Shown here piece after piece: positions 50,882-61,211 of a stretch of DNA of 64,000 nucleotides (positions are counted from its first letter, which is position 1; the number at the start of each line of letters is the position of its first letter). Source of the DNA: Marinobacter sp. DY40_1A1 (GTDB lineage: Bacteria > Pseudomonadota > Gammaproteobacteria > Pseudomonadales > Oleiphilaceae). The translations under genes were made by a program, and so were the position numbers. Below the pieces are notes generated by a model that saw only the letters and a list, made by a program, of their open reading frames with translations, did no database searches and had not been told where the DNA came from. The stretch is taken from the NCBI RefSeq assembly GCF_016597815.1, contig NZ_VCHA01000002.1, positions 186,001 through 250,000 on the forward strand, written 5' to 3'.

Positions 50882-51991
50882 ATGCGCACTGCTTCCCGCT
50901 TCCTGATCGCAATTATTTTCCTTGGCGTGGTGCTTGGTGGCATCTTCGGCTACAAGTTTTACCAGTTCGGCCAAATGGGAGAAATGCTGTCCAAACCCCA
51001 ACCGCCTGCAGAAATCGCTGCAACTGTCGCCCGCACTGAAAGCTGGACACCGTCGATCAAAGCGGTAGGCAGCATCAAGGCGGTAAATGGCATAGAGGTG
51101 GCGAATGAGATGCCGGGCGTTATCGAAACCATTAACTTTGAGTCTGGCGATGTCGTAAAACAGGGCGATATACTCATTCGCCTTAACACCGCAATTGATG
51201 AAGCAGCGGTGCGCACCCGCCGTGCAGAAGCACAGTTGGCTGAGCAAGAGTTCAAGCGCATCTCCGATCTGCTGCCAAAACGTGCCGTGTCACAGTCCCA
51301 GTATGATGAATCCAAGGCGAACTTTGATGCCGCTTCGGCACGTGTAAATGAAGCTGAAGCGCAACTGAGCAAGAAGATTATCAGAGCACCCTTTAACGGT
51401 ACTCTGGGCATTCGTATGGTGGACCAGGGCGAATACATTCCCACAGGCACACCGATTGTCGAAATTAACATGCTTGACCCGATCTACGTCGACTTCACTC
51501 TCTCTGAAAAGAACTTGCAGGGTGTTGCCCGAGGCTATTCTGTTGTCGCAACCGTTGCTGCAGTTCCTGAACAGGAATTTGAGGGTAAGGTCAGCGCCAT
51601 CAATACCTCGGTGAATCCGGAAACCCGCACCGTGCGTGTGCGCGCTACCCTGAGCAATCCGCAGAAACTGCTGCGGCCAGGCATGTTTGCAACCATTCAG
51701 ACCCTGCAGCCAAACGATAACGAAGTGGTTACCGTGCCCCGCACAGCTGTGTCTTACAACACCTACGGTGATTTCGTATTTGTTATTGAAGAAAATGACG
51801 AAGGTGAATTGACGGTCAATCGCCGCAGCGTCTCCACAGGTCAAACCCGAGACACCTATGTGGCTATTCTCTCCGGCCTCGAAGCTGGCGAGAAAGTAGT
51901 TTCCAAAGGATTGCTGAGACTCCGCGCAGGCCAGAAGGTCAAGATTCAGGACGAAAGTCAGGAAAAGCAGCCGCAGGAGGCATCTGAGTAA
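50882..51991 (+). CDS. RND efflux periplasmic adaptor (membrane fusion protein)
   Basis: 369 residues. An N-terminal signal anchor (about 6-27), the lipoyl-type barrel (G-S-I-K-A-V-N-G-I-E-V), a helical hairpin around 95-155 with A-V-S-Q-S-Q-Y-D, and the beta-barrel with I-R-A-P-F-N-G-T-L-G-I-R. It bridges the inner-membrane pump and an outer-membrane channel. The stop overlaps the pump gene start (TAATG). No outer-membrane TolC-type gene or regulator is adjacent. Confidence 0.93.
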   Translation: MRTASRFLIAIIFLGVVLGGIFGYKFYQFGQMGEMLSKPQPPAEIAATVARTESWTPSIKAVGSIKAVNGIEVANEMPGVIETINFESGDVVKQGDILIRLNTAIDEAAVRTRRAEAQLAEQEFKRISDLLPKRAVSQSQYDESKANFDAASARVNEAEAQLSKKIIRAPFNGTLGIRMVDQGEYIPTGTPIVEINMLDPIYVDFTLSEKNLQGVARGYSVVATVAAVPEQEFEGKVSAINTSVNPETRTVRVRATLSNPQKLLRPGMFATIQTLQPNDNEVVTVPRTAVSYNTYGDFVFVIEENDEGELTVNRRSVSTGQTRDTYVAILSGLEAGEKVVSKGLLRLRAGQKVKIQDESQEKQPQEASE

Positions 51992-54900
51992 TGCGATTCA
52001 CCGACATTTTCATCCATCGTCCCGTATTGGCGACGGTGGTTAGCCTACTTATCCTGCTGCTCGGTGCCCGTGCCGCCATGGAAATGGAGATCCGGCAATA
52101 CCCGGAGCTCGAAAGTACAACGGTTACGGTTACAACAGCCTATCCTGGCGCCAGCTCAGACCTCATCCAGGGCTTCATTACCACACCGCTGCAACAGGCA
52201 ATCGCCGAAGCAAGCGGCATCGACTACCTGACCTCTACCAGCTCTCAGGGCGTGTCGACCATTGAAGCCAAGATGGAGTTGAACTACGACGCCAACGCAG
52301 CTCTTGCTGAAATTCAGGCAAAAGTCGCCAGCCAGCGTAACGTGCTTCCTGCAGACGCCCAAGACCCGGTTATTACCTCTACCACCGGTGACTCCACGGC
52401 CCTGATGTACATTGCCTTTTACAGCTCGGAAATGGCCGTACCGCAGATTACCGATTACCTGACCCGGGTGGTTCAACCCAGGCTTCAGGCACTCTCGGGC
52501 GTAGGTAAGGCACAACTCCTTGGCCGTAAGTTTGCTTTGAGGGTCTGGCTCGACCCGGAACGCCTTGCAGCTGTGGACATGACGCCCCAGGAAGTGGTCG
52601 CCAAGCTGCGCGCGAACAACTATCAGGCCGCTGTTGGCAACACCAAGGGCACCTATACCGAAGTCAGCATGACCAGTGACACAGATGTGGCGGACCCGAA
52701 CGAGTTCCGTAATCTGGTGGTCAAACAGGTTAATGACACCCAGATTCGCCTACAGGACATCGCCCGAGTAGAGCTGGGATCAGAAACCTACAGCTCGCTG
52801 GCCCTGTATAAAGGACAGCCGGCAACCTATGTCGCTATCGAACTGGCGCCCGGCGCCAACCCGCTAACCGTGGCTGATTTGGTTAAAGGCGACCTCCCCG
52901 AAATCAAAAGCCAGTTGCCAGGCGATTTGGATGTGCGCCTGGCCTATGACGCGTCAGACTTTATTGAAGACTCCATAAACGAGGTCATCCGTACCCTGCT
53001 TGAAGCCATGGGTATTGTGCTTGTGGTGGTTTTCCTTTGCCTGGGCTCAATTCGTGCTTCAATCGTTCCTTCGGTCGCCGTGCCGCTGTCGTTGATTGGC
53101 GGTGCCTTTATCATGTTGATGTTCGGGTTCTCGCTGAACCTGCTCACATTACTGTCCATGGTTCTGGCCATTGGCCTGGTGGTGGACGACGCCATCATCA
53201 TGGTAGAGAACGTACACAGGCATATTGAAGCGGGTGAATCGCGGTATGAGGCAGCACTACACGGTGCCCGTGAGATGGCCGTGCCAATCATTGCAATGAC
53301 CACCACCCTGGTAGCCGTTTACGCACCCATCGGGTTCATGGGCGGCCTTGTGGGCTCTCTGTTTACTGAATTCGCCTTCACCCTTGCGGGCACGGTCGTT
53401 GTTTCAGGCATCGTTGCCCTGACGCTGTCTCCCATGCTTTCTGGCATGGTACTCAAGCCCCACGGCAACCCCGGCAAGTTTGAAAAACTGGTAGAACGCA
53501 CGTTTAACGGCATTGCTTCTGGCTATAAGTCGGCCCTTGGCTCTCTGATGGAAACCAAATCCGTTGTGGTGTTCTTTGCACTGATTGTCCTGGGCTCCAT
53601 CTACTTCATGGCCATGATGAGCCAAAACGAGCTGGCGCCCACTGAAGATCAGGGCATTCTGTTCTACCAGGGTCTTGGGCCCCAGACAGCCACGCTGGAC
53701 TACTTGCTTGAGCATGGTGAGGAAGTACAGGGCCGCCTGGCTGCGACCCCGGGTTATGCTGAAGACTTTATGATCGTGGGCATAACCGCACCCAACGCCG
53801 TATTCGGTGGTTTCAAAATGGAACCTTGGAGCAAGCGTGACGTGAGCCAGTTTGAGGTTCAGCCACAGCTTGATGCTGCCCTCAAGAAAGTAACAGGACT
53901 GCAAACCGCAGCATTTGCGCCTCCCGCGCTTCCCGGATCTGGTGGCGGTTTGCCGTTCCAGTTCGTGATCACCACAGGTAGCAGCTATGAGCAGCTCGAC
54001 CAGGTGGCCGACGAGATGCTGGGCAAGGCAATGGCCAGCGGCAACTTTATGTTCCTGCAAAAATCCATCAACTTCGACCGTCCGGTTACGCGTATCAACG
54101 TGGATCGCGACCGGGTTGCCGATCTCGGGCTATCAATGCAGGACGTAGGGCAGTCGCTTTCCAGTATGCTGGGTGGCGGTTATATCAACCGTTTCAGCAT
54201 GGAAGGCCGCTCCTATCAGGTCATCCCGCAGGTGGATCAGAAGTTCCGCCTGGATGAGCAGGCGCTGAACGACTATTACATTCGTACCGGCAAGGGCGAT
54301 CTGGTGCCACTGGGCAGCGTTGTGAGCTTCACCCACGATGTTGAGCCGTCCAACCGCACACAGTTCAACCAGCAGAACTCCCTCACTCTGCAGGGCGTGG
54401 TTATGCCAGGTGTCGCTGCGGGTACAGCCATGGACTTCATGGAACAAACCGCTGACGAAGTGTTCCCTCTGGGCTTCACTTACGACTACACCGGTCAAAG
54501 CCGACAGCTGGCCACTCAAGGCAGCGCACTGGTTGTTACTTTCTTCCTGTCGCTACTGGTCATCTATCTGGTGCTTGCGGCGCAGTTTGAGAGCTGGCGC
54601 GACCCGTTCATCATCCTGGTTTCGGTTCCCATGTCGATCGCCGGCGCAATGGCGTTTATCGTACTTGGCTTTGCGACCATGAATATCTATACGCAGGTAG
54701 GCTTGATTACCCTGATCGGGGTTGTCTCCAAGAACGGCATACTTATTGTAGAGTTCGCCAACCTGCTGCAGAAAGACAAAGGCATGAACAAAACGGATGC
54801 TGTTATTGAGGCAGCGGCCATTCGCTTGCGCCCAATCATCATGACCTCGCTGGCGTTGATCTTTGCCATGGTGCCTCTGTTGCTGGCCGCTGGCCCAGGC

Positions 54901-55068
54901 GCAGAAAGCCGCTTTGCTATCGGCCTGACCATCTGTGCCGGCCTGGGCATTGGCACACTGTTCACTGTTTTCGTGCTGCCAGCGTTCTACATTCTGCTGG
55001 CGCGTGATCACAACGAAGGTAAAGACCAACAGGATGGTGATCCAAAACCCCTGCCCGTGACGTCCTGA
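51991..55068 (+). CDS. RND efflux pump, HAE1-type permease
   Basis: 1025 residues, full length. It has 12 membrane segments, two large periplasmic loops, and the proton-relay D399-D400 in G-L-V-V-D-D-A-I. The start, F-I-H-R-P-V-L-A-T-V, is typical of the family. It probably exports hydrophobic compounds such as drugs, detergents or solvents, with protons moving in. It is coupled to the adaptor gene, and a strong terminator follows. Specificity cannot be told from sequence. Confidence 0.94.
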   Translation: MRFTDIFIHRPVLATVVSLLILLLGARAAMEMEIRQYPELESTTVTVTTAYPGASSDLIQGFITTPLQQAIAEASGIDYLTSTSSQGVSTIEAKMELNYDANAALAEIQAKVASQRNVLPADAQDPVITSTTGDSTALMYIAFYSSEMAVPQITDYLTRVVQPRLQALSGVGKAQLLGRKFALRVWLDPERLAAVDMTPQEVVAKLRANNYQAAVGNTKGTYTEVSMTSDTDVADPNEFRNLVVKQVNDTQIRLQDIARVELGSETYSSLALYKGQPATYVAIELAPGANPLTVADLVKGDLPEIKSQLPGDLDVRLAYDASDFIEDSINEVIRTLLEAMGIVLVVVFLCLGSIRASIVPSVAVPLSLIGGAFIMLMFGFSLNLLTLLSMVLAIGLVVDDAIIMVENVHRHIEAGESRYEAALHGAREMAVPIIAMTTTLVAVYAPIGFMGGLVGSLFTEFAFTLAGTVVVSGIVALTLSPMLSGMVLKPHGNPGKFEKLVERTFNGIASGYKSALGSLMETKSVVVFFALIVLGSIYFMAMMSQNELAPTEDQGILFYQGLGPQTATLDYLLEHGEEVQGRLAATPGYAEDFMIVGITAPNAVFGGFKMEPWSKRDVSQFEVQPQLDAALKKVTGLQTAAFAPPALPGSGGGLPFQFVITTGSSYEQLDQVADEMLGKAMASGNFMFLQKSINFDRPVTRINVDRDRVADLGLSMQDVGQSLSSMLGGGYINRFSMEGRSYQVIPQVDQKFRLDEQALNDYYIRTGKGDLVPLGSVVSFTHDVEPSNRTQFNQQNSLTLQGVVMPGVAAGTAMDFMEQTADEVFPLGFTYDYTGQSRQLATQGSALVVTFFLSLLVIYLVLAAQFESWRDPFIILVSVPMSIAGAMAFIVLGFATMNIYTQVGLITLIGVVSKNGILIVEFANLLQKDKGMNKTDAVIEAAAIRLRPIIMTSLALIFAMVPLLLAAGPGAESRFAIGLTICAGLGIGTLFTVFVLPAFYILLARDHNEGKDQQDGDPKPLPVTS

Positions 55069-55088
55069 CGGGTAGCGGATAAGTAGGA

Positions 55089-55124
55089 AAACCCGGCTCA
55101 CTGAACGGTGAGCCGGGTTTTTTT
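55089..55124 (+). terminator. Rho-independent terminator after the RND operon
   Basis: Thirteen-base perfect arms AAACCCGGCTCAC / GTGAGCCGGGTTT with a six-base loop and a run of seven T, 20 bases past the stop. Confidence 0.92.
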
Positions 55125-55176
55125 ATGAAAGGCTTTTATAAGAGAAGAATGGCCAAACGCCGGTATTGGCTAAAGC

Positions 55177-56865
55177 TCAAGCAGGGCTACTACGATAGGG
55201 ATCAGCAATTATGTCTTGTACTTGTTGCCAACGCTGCGGCCGGGCCATCAAAAAGCCCTGCCCACGCTGACACTTCAACTCACATAGTTCCTCATACTGC
55301 GCCTGGGTTTCGACACCTTCTGCAACCACATCAAGATCTAGCGCCTCGGCTATTCCCAGAATCGCCGTTACAATCTGTGAACCACCACTTTGGCCGCCAA
55401 GACTGCTAATGAACTGGCGATCAATCTTGAGAACTTGCACTGGCAGGTTTTGCAGATACGCCAGCGATGAATAACCGGTTCCAAAATCATCAATCGCTAT
55501 CCCGACCCCCTGCTCACGCAACGCTCTCAGTGTTTCCAGGCATTGGTCAGAAAGGTTCATCACATGGGTCTCTGTGATCTCTATTTCCGGGCGCCAGCCG
55601 AGTTCACGAATACGATCAAATAAAGGGCCTATCGCTAAGCCCAACCGGGCATCCGTGATCTGGCGCGCAGATATGTTGATTGCCAGGCCAGGCCTGCCCT
55701 GCAACGCCGGGCGTGCATCCCGTAAATCCCCCATAATGCCGCGCACCAGCTGCTGGGTGATTTCATGAATCTGACCACGGCGTTCCGCCAACGGAATAAA
55801 ATCGCCGGGGGACACAGGCCCGAACGCCGGGTGTTCCCAGCGCAACAAGGCCTCAACTCCCACAACCTGCCCTGAGCAGAGGTCGTACTGTGGCTGGTAA
55901 ACCACATAAAACTCGTCAGATGCGGTTTTAAGCGAAACCGTCAGAGCTTCAGAAAGCTCATGCTCACGGCGGCCTTTCTCGTCGTCCTCTTCACTGTATA
56001 TGCGATAACACGAGCGCCCTGCCAGTTTGGCCATGTGCATGGCACGATCTGCCTTTTGCAGAAGTTCTGTACCATTTTCACCATGTACCGGATATACCGC
56101 AGCCCCTGCAGATGCCGAGATGAAACACTCACGCTCGCCAACAATCACGGGGGCACGAAACGCCTGAATCATGCGCTCGCATATCTCATGCAGCATGCTG
56201 TATTGCTGAAGCTCCACAATGACGGCAAATTCATCACCTGAAAGCCGGGCTACTATGTCATCCTTGCCCACAACACTCTGGATGCAGCTTGCCGCCTGTT
56301 TCAGCACACCGTCGCCACGTTCGTGGCCATGCAAGCTATTGATCATTTTGAAAAAATCGAGATTAACAAACAGAACAGCGAAGCAGGCTTCACCCCGTAT
56401 GTGCTGGCTGACGCGAGCGTTCAGGAACTCCTTGAATAACGAGCGGTTAGGTAGTTCCGTAAGCGGGTCATAATAGGCAAGTGAGGCCAGGCGCTCATCT
56501 GCCCCTGCTCTCTCGCCCATATCCATAAACATTCCGACATACACATGCTGGCCGTTGTCTTCCATGGCGTAAATACTGAGCCACTGTGGGTAGTCTTCAC
56601 CGTTCTTTTTCCGGTTCCAGATCAGCCCTTCCCAACGCCCGTCACTGGCAAGAGACTGCCACATAACTCTGTAGAACTCTGGCGTATGAAGCCCGGAACT
56701 CAAAACCGAAGGGGATTTGCCCACCACGTCGTCAGACTGGTAGCCAGTGACAGAGTAGAACATGTGGTTTACGTAGGTAATTCTGGGCTCTTTGGTAGCA
56801 ATCATGATTGCGCGCGGATACTGATCCACCAATGCCCTGAAATCGTGCGGCTGCTCAATTTGCAT
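55177..56865 (-). CDS. PAS-GGDEF-EAL cyclic-di-GMP phosphodiesterase-type protein
   Basis: 562 residues. A PAS domain at about 5-115 (I-T-Y-V-N-H-M-F-Y-S-V-T-G-Y), a GGDEF domain whose signature is S-G-D-E-F at 209-213, so cyclase activity is doubtful, and an EAL domain with E338-A-L, N-I-S-A-R, E-I-T-E, D459-D460-F-G-T-G, K480 and A-E-G-V-E-T. All the usual EAL residues for metal and catalysis are present. It is a likely phosphodiesterase of cyclic di-GMP, gated by PAS. Single gene on the minus strand. No membrane segment, so it is cytoplasmic. Confidence 0.92.
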   Translation of the reverse strand: MQIEQPHDFRALVDQYPRAIMIATKEPRITYVNHMFYSVTGYQSDDVVGKSPSVLSSGLHTPEFYRVMWQSLASDGRWEGLIWNRKKNGEDYPQWLSIYAMEDNGQHVYVGMFMDMGERAGADERLASLAYYDPLTELPNRSLFKEFLNARVSQHIRGEACFAVLFVNLDFFKMINSLHGHERGDGVLKQAASCIQSVVGKDDIVARLSGDEFAVIVELQQYSMLHEICERMIQAFRAPVIVGERECFISASAGAAVYPVHGENGTELLQKADRAMHMAKLAGRSCYRIYSEEDDEKGRREHELSEALTVSLKTASDEFYVVYQPQYDLCSGQVVGVEALLRWEHPAFGPVSPGDFIPLAERRGQIHEITQQLVRGIMGDLRDARPALQGRPGLAINISARQITDARLGLAIGPLFDRIRELGWRPEIEITETHVMNLSDQCLETLRALREQGVGIAIDDFGTGYSSLAYLQNLPVQVLKIDRQFISSLGGQSGGSQIVTAILGIAEALDLDVVAEGVETQAQYEELCELKCQRGQGFLMARPQRWQQVQDIIADPYRSSPA

Positions 56866-57160
56866 GAACTACATGCTCCTGGTACTTCAGTCCGCAATGC
56901 TCTCTTCTGCGCACTATTCACTCTAGAGGGAAGCAGCCCGCTTAACATTCCGTGTTGCATGTAAGCTGGATGAACTTCCTTGTAATGGTAAATAGTAACC
57001 AAATGAACAACGATTCACCATTCTACAGGCGCAAGCAATTTCCCAATGCAGGTTTGCAGCCAGTCCGCCCCATAGTGATTCCCCAAACACCCACAATTAA
57101 GGTAGGCTGGAACTCGACCCGCTATCACTTTCGGAAATCTGCCACTATCGTGTTGTTATT

Positions 57161-57475
57161 ATGACTCTTGGGACACTGTTCTGGCTGTTTACAGCTGGTT
57201 TTGCTATCTGGTACTGGTGGCGTGCCAAGGCCATTAAGGACTCGGTGCTACAGGCTGCTCACCGCTACTGCAAAACAATGGATGTGATGCTCCTTGATGA
57301 TGCTATCTATCTCAGGGGGATCTGGTTCAAGCGGGATGATCAGGGCCAACTCCGCGTTTGGCGGCGCTTCCTGTTCGATTTCACATCCACGGGTGAAGAG
57401 CGCTACAGCGGCCGGATTGTCATGCTTGGCCCGCGCATCCTGCACATGGAACTGGACCCTCACCGGTTTTCCTGA
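57161..57475 (+). CDS. DUF3301 family small membrane protein
   Basis: 104 residues. One N-terminal membrane segment (about 3-20), then a short helix with R-A-K-A-I-K-D and a beta-rich domain with R-R-F-x-F-D-F-T-S-T-G-x-E-R-Y-x-G, conserved in the DUF3301 family of gammaproteobacteria. No function is known to me. It stands in its own unit before the PstS-OmpA gene, with a start at the first ATG. The 295 bp before it hold nothing recognisable apart from AT-rich promoter-like sequence. Confidence 0.82.
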   Translation: MTLGTLFWLFTAGFAIWYWWRAKAIKDSVLQAAHRYCKTMDVMLLDDAIYLRGIWFKRDDQGQLRVWRRFLFDFTSTGEERYSGRIVMLGPRILHMELDPHRFS

Positions 57476-57593
57476 CTTGTATAACTGCAGTTCCCGATCT
57501 AAAACCATCTCAGATCATCACTGAAACATCCCTGTAATAATTCTGCCTCATTCTTCCCGCAACGCTAACTATCTGTTGTTATGAGGTTTTACG

Positions 57594-58943
57594 ATGCTGC
57601 AACACCACCCGCTCCATCTGCAGAGCGCCCTGTTGGGCGTGTTCTGCCTTTTTTTGATATTCAATGCACCTGTAATCCAGGCCGAAGGTATGCAGATTCA
57701 CGGTTCCAATACCATTGGCGCCGAACTCGCCCCTCTGCTTGTTGAAGGCTTCCTGAAAAATCGTGGTAGCGATCCGGTAAGGATTCTTGCCAATGGCAAA
57801 GATAATGAGAAACTCCTGATTGGAAATCAGAGCGGCACGCCCCTGAGAATCCTGGTAGCCGCCCATGGCTCCAGCACTGGTTTCAAAGCACTGGAGGCAA
57901 GAAAAGCAGATGTGTGGGCCTCCTCCCGCCCCGTCAAACCGGCTGAGGTGCAAAAAATGGCCGGGCAAACCAACCTGAGGGATTCCGGTAGCGAGCATGT
58001 GGTTGCCATAGACGGCCTCGCGGTATTGGTTCATCAGTCAAACCCAGTCGATCAACTGGACATCAATACTCTGGCCGGAATATTTTCGGGCAAAATCAGC
58101 AACTGGTCAGAGGTCGGCGGCGCCAACCGACACATCAACCTGTACGCCCGGGATGGTCGCTCCGGGACTTGGGATACCTTCAAAAGCCTGGTTCTGAGCG
58201 AGCCGCACTCCCTTCACTCTTCTGCCCGGCGTTATGAATCAAATGACCAACTCTCGGATGATGTCAGCATCGACCCCGGCGGCATTGGCTTTTCCGGGCT
58301 TGCTTCTGTTCGCGATAGCAAAGTGCTGGCGATTTCTGATGGCCAGGCGCCCGCACTAAAACCTTCCAGACTAACCGTTGCCAGTGAAGACTACCCGCTC
58401 TCCAGGCGCCTGTTCATATACACCCATGGCAATTCCGCCTCGACTCTTGCGAAGGACTTTGTTGAGTTCGTATTGAGTGAAGAAGGTCAGGCCCTTGTAT
58501 CAACCTCTGGCTTTGTTTCCCAAAATCCGCTTGCAGTTAAACCCGACCTGGCTGAAAGCACCCCTCCCACCTTTAAAGTGTTAACACGGAATTACAGTCG
58601 ACTGACAGTCAACTTCCGCTTCTCTGAGGGGCGGACTACTTTGGACAACAAGGCGCAGAGAGATTTACAACGAATTGCTGACTTCCTCAGCAAGAAAGGC
58701 CTCACCTCAAATGACCTGATGCTTATCGGTTTTGCCGACCAGCAAACAGATGAATTACGTGCACAGATGATCTCGGAACTGCGGGCGCTTTCTGTGCGCA
58801 AGGCACTCGCTGACTTCGGCGTTCGGGATGTCCGCTACACCGGTTACGGACACTATATGCCTGTGGGCATGGCAGGTGGAAAAAGCGGCCAACTGCGTAA
58901 TGGGCGAGTGGAGGTATGGATTCGCGACCGCCAAGCGAGGTGA
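57594..58943 (+). CDS. periplasmic fusion of PstS-like binding domain and OmpA domain
   Basis: 449 residues with signal peptide 1-30. Residues 31-310 form a phosphate-binding-protein (PstS/PBP-like) fold: I-H-G-S-N-T-I-G near 35, A-R-D-G-R-S-G-T-W near 190, and D-P-G-G-I-G-F near 230. Residues 330-449 form an OmpA-type peptidoglycan-binding domain ending N-G-R-V-E-V-W-I. The fused form is anchored to the cell wall. It may bind phosphate or a phosphonate in the periplasm; no pst or pho genes are near. I recall similar proteins in Pseudomonas, with unknown role. Confidence 0.85.
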   Translation: MLQHHPLHLQSALLGVFCLFLIFNAPVIQAEGMQIHGSNTIGAELAPLLVEGFLKNRGSDPVRILANGKDNEKLLIGNQSGTPLRILVAAHGSSTGFKALEARKADVWASSRPVKPAEVQKMAGQTNLRDSGSEHVVAIDGLAVLVHQSNPVDQLDINTLAGIFSGKISNWSEVGGANRHINLYARDGRSGTWDTFKSLVLSEPHSLHSSARRYESNDQLSDDVSIDPGGIGFSGLASVRDSKVLAISDGQAPALKPSRLTVASEDYPLSRRLFIYTHGNSASTLAKDFVEFVLSEEGQALVSTSGFVSQNPLAVKPDLAESTPPTFKVLTRNYSRLTVNFRFSEGRTTLDNKAQRDLQRIADFLSKKGLTSNDLMLIGFADQQTDELRAQMISELRALSVRKALADFGVRDVRYTGYGHYMPVGMAGGKSGQLRNGRVEVWIRDRQAR

Positions 58944-59034
58944 CACTTCGGCAATCACCTATCCTTATAGCGCTCACAGATATGTTTGGGTTTCCTATAC
59001 TGTCGGGGCCACTCCCAACCAACAGACAGAGACA

Positions 59035-60330
59035 ATGGACATTCATAACGACCAGCGCTTTGCAATTAACCTGAACGTTCGAGGCATTCAGCCTTCCGCC
59101 ACGCTTCGGATCAACGAGCTGAGCAACCAGCTCAAAGCCGAAGGCAAGGACATCATCAAGCTTGGGCTGGGCCAATCGCCCTTCCCGGTTCCCCAGCGCG
59201 TGGTGGATGCTCTTAAAGACCATGCTCACGAAAAAGACTACTTGCCGGTCAAGGGCCTGAAAAGCCTGCGTGAATCCATTGCCGGTTACATTAACCGCAG
59301 TGAGCGCATGCGGTGCACCTGGGAAGATGTTCTGATCGGCCCTGGCTCCAAGGAGCTGCTGTTTATTCTGCAGCTGGCCTACTACGGCGACCTGCTTATC
59401 CCACGCCCAAGCTGGGTTTCCTATGCGCCCCAGGCACGCATTATTGGCCGTTCAGTACACTGGCTGCCCACCCATGCCGAAAACAACTGGCAGCTGACCG
59501 CTGAAGAGCTGGACATCATTTGCCGGGACGATGCCTCTCGTCCGCGCATTCTGATACTCAACTACCCGTCCAACCCAACCGGTTGTACTTACACGGACGA
59601 CCAGCTGCTGGCCATTGCCAATGTGGCCAGAAAGTACCGGCTAATCCTGCTCTCCGACGAGATCTATGGTGAAGTGCAGTTTGATGGAAAGCACAAGTCC
59701 ATCGCCCGCTACTACCCGGAAGGCACCATCATCAGCACCGGGCTGAGCAAGTGGGCGGGCGCAGGCGGCTGGCGACTGGGTACTTTCATTTTCCCGAAGG
59801 AATTGCGTGCCCTGCAGGACGCCATGGCCATCATCGCCAGCGAAACCTACACCTCCACCAGCGCACCCACACAGTACGCTGCCATCGCTGCTTTTGACGG
59901 TGGTGATGACATTGAGGAGTACCTCAAGCAATCCCGCCGTGTGCTTAAGGTGGTTGGTGAGTACATGCACTCCCGCCTGAGCGCCATGGGCGCGGTTGTG
60001 CAAAAGCCCGAAGGTGCATTCTATGTATTCCCGGACTTCTCCAACTTCCGGGACGAGCTTGCAAGAAAAGACATCAAGACCAGCCAGGCGTTTTGCCAGT
60101 CTTTACTGGAGAACACCGGTGTCGCCATTCTGCCTGCCAGCGACTTCGGGTTTGCACCCGACCACTTGGGCGCGCGCTTGGCGTTCGTTGATTTTGACGG
60201 TGCTGACGCCTTGCAACTGGCCGGTGAAGACCAGACAGGTCAGGAGTTGGGCAACGACTTTATCGAAAAGGCGTGCCCACGCCTGGTGAAAGCTATGGAC
60301 AAGATGGAAGCCTGGCTGAACAGCCTCTGA
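59035..60330 (+). CDS. class I/II aminotransferase
   Basis: 431 residues. PLP enzyme with the Schiff-base K239 in L-S-K-W-A-G-A-G-G-W-R and the cofactor-binding N-Y-P-S-N-P-T-G and L-S-D-E-I-Y motifs. The N-terminal G-L-G-Q-S-P-F-P region places it near the aspartate or aromatic aminotransferase group. The frame extends upstream to 58828, inside the previous gene, but the start with M-D-I-H-N-D at 59035 is preferred. The substrate pair is not known. Overlap with the inositol phosphatase-like gene is none; 56 bases separate them. Confidence 0.88.
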   Translation: MDIHNDQRFAINLNVRGIQPSATLRINELSNQLKAEGKDIIKLGLGQSPFPVPQRVVDALKDHAHEKDYLPVKGLKSLRESIAGYINRSERMRCTWEDVLIGPGSKELLFILQLAYYGDLLIPRPSWVSYAPQARIIGRSVHWLPTHAENNWQLTAEELDIICRDDASRPRILILNYPSNPTGCTYTDDQLLAIANVARKYRLILLSDEIYGEVQFDGKHKSIARYYPEGTIISTGLSKWAGAGGWRLGTFIFPKELRALQDAMAIIASETYTSTSAPTQYAAIAAFDGGDDIEEYLKQSRRVLKVVGEYMHSRLSAMGAVVQKPEGAFYVFPDFSNFRDELARKDIKTSQAFCQSLLENTGVAILPASDFGFAPDHLGARLAFVDFDGADALQLAGEDQTGQELGNDFIEKACPRLVKAMDKMEAWLNSL

Positions 60331-60386
60331 TCCAGCCGTGGTAGACTGGCGCTCTCACTCTTCAGAGAAGGTTCAAAGGGGGCGCC

Positions 60387-61211
60387 ATGTCTGATTCTGT
60401 TTCCCTGCGGGACATTACCGATTTCGCAGAAGATCTGGCTACTGAAGCCGGAGAGTTGATTCGCAGGGAGCGTGATAAAACCACCCTCCGCACTGAATAC
60501 AAATACGAAGCTGAATTGGTGACCCATGCCGATATAATGGCCGATGAATTCATCACCAGCGCCATTCAGAAACGCTTCCCGGATCATCGTATTCTGTCTG
60601 AGGAAAACACTCCGGACCTCAGCCAGGCCGAGAACCTCGAAACACCTCTTTGGATCGTTGACCCGATTGACGGCACCGTAAACTACGCCTACGGCCATCC
60701 GCAGGTTGCCGTGTCCATTGCCTACGCAGAAAACGGCCGCGTGCAAGCCGGCGTGGTACATGCACCCTTCCCCGGCGAAACCTTCCGCGCCACCCGCGGC
60801 GACGGCGCCACGCTCAACGGTAATCCTATTCACAATAGCGGTGCAACGGTTCCCAGAGACTCACTCTTTGCAACTGGCTTCCCTTACACCAAAGACAACC
60901 TGGCCCCACTGGTTAACCGCCTGAACGCAATGATCCATGAATGCCGCGACCTGCGCCGAATCGGTTCTGCCGCCCTGGATATTTGCTGGGTAGCCTGCGG
61001 CAGACTGGATATCTACTACGAAAACGTCAGCCCCTGGGATTTCGCCGCTGCGCGCCTGATCGCCCTCGAGGCTGGTGCCACAGCCGGCCACTTCAGCGAA
61101 GTGCCTGAGGGTTACCCGGCAGACCTTTGGGGCCGTGACATTCTGATTTCGGCGCCTGCCATCTGGGAGCCCATACGTCAGATTCTTCGGTCTGCTTCCG
61201 GGTATGAGTGA
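60387..61211 (+). CDS. inositol monophosphatase family protein
   Basis: 274 residues. A Mg2+-dependent, Li+-sensitive-type phosphatase fold with L-S-E-E-N near 70, the metal site D-P-I-D-G-T-V-N near 92-99, and W-D-F-A-A near 214. It may act on inositol phosphate, on 3'-phosphoadenosine 5'-phosphate or on sugar phosphates; the family sequence does not decide. The last 34 bases overlap the end of slmA, which runs the other way. Confidence 0.88.
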   Translation: MSDSVSLRDITDFAEDLATEAGELIRRERDKTTLRTEYKYEAELVTHADIMADEFITSAIQKRFPDHRILSEENTPDLSQAENLETPLWIVDPIDGTVNYAYGHPQVAVSIAYAENGRVQAGVVHAPFPGETFRATRGDGATLNGNPIHNSGATVPRDSLFATGFPYTKDNLAPLVNRLNAMIHECRDLRRIGSAALDICWVACGRLDIYYENVSPWDFAAARLIALEAGATAGHFSEVPEGYPADLWGRDILISAPAIWEPIRQILRSASGYE

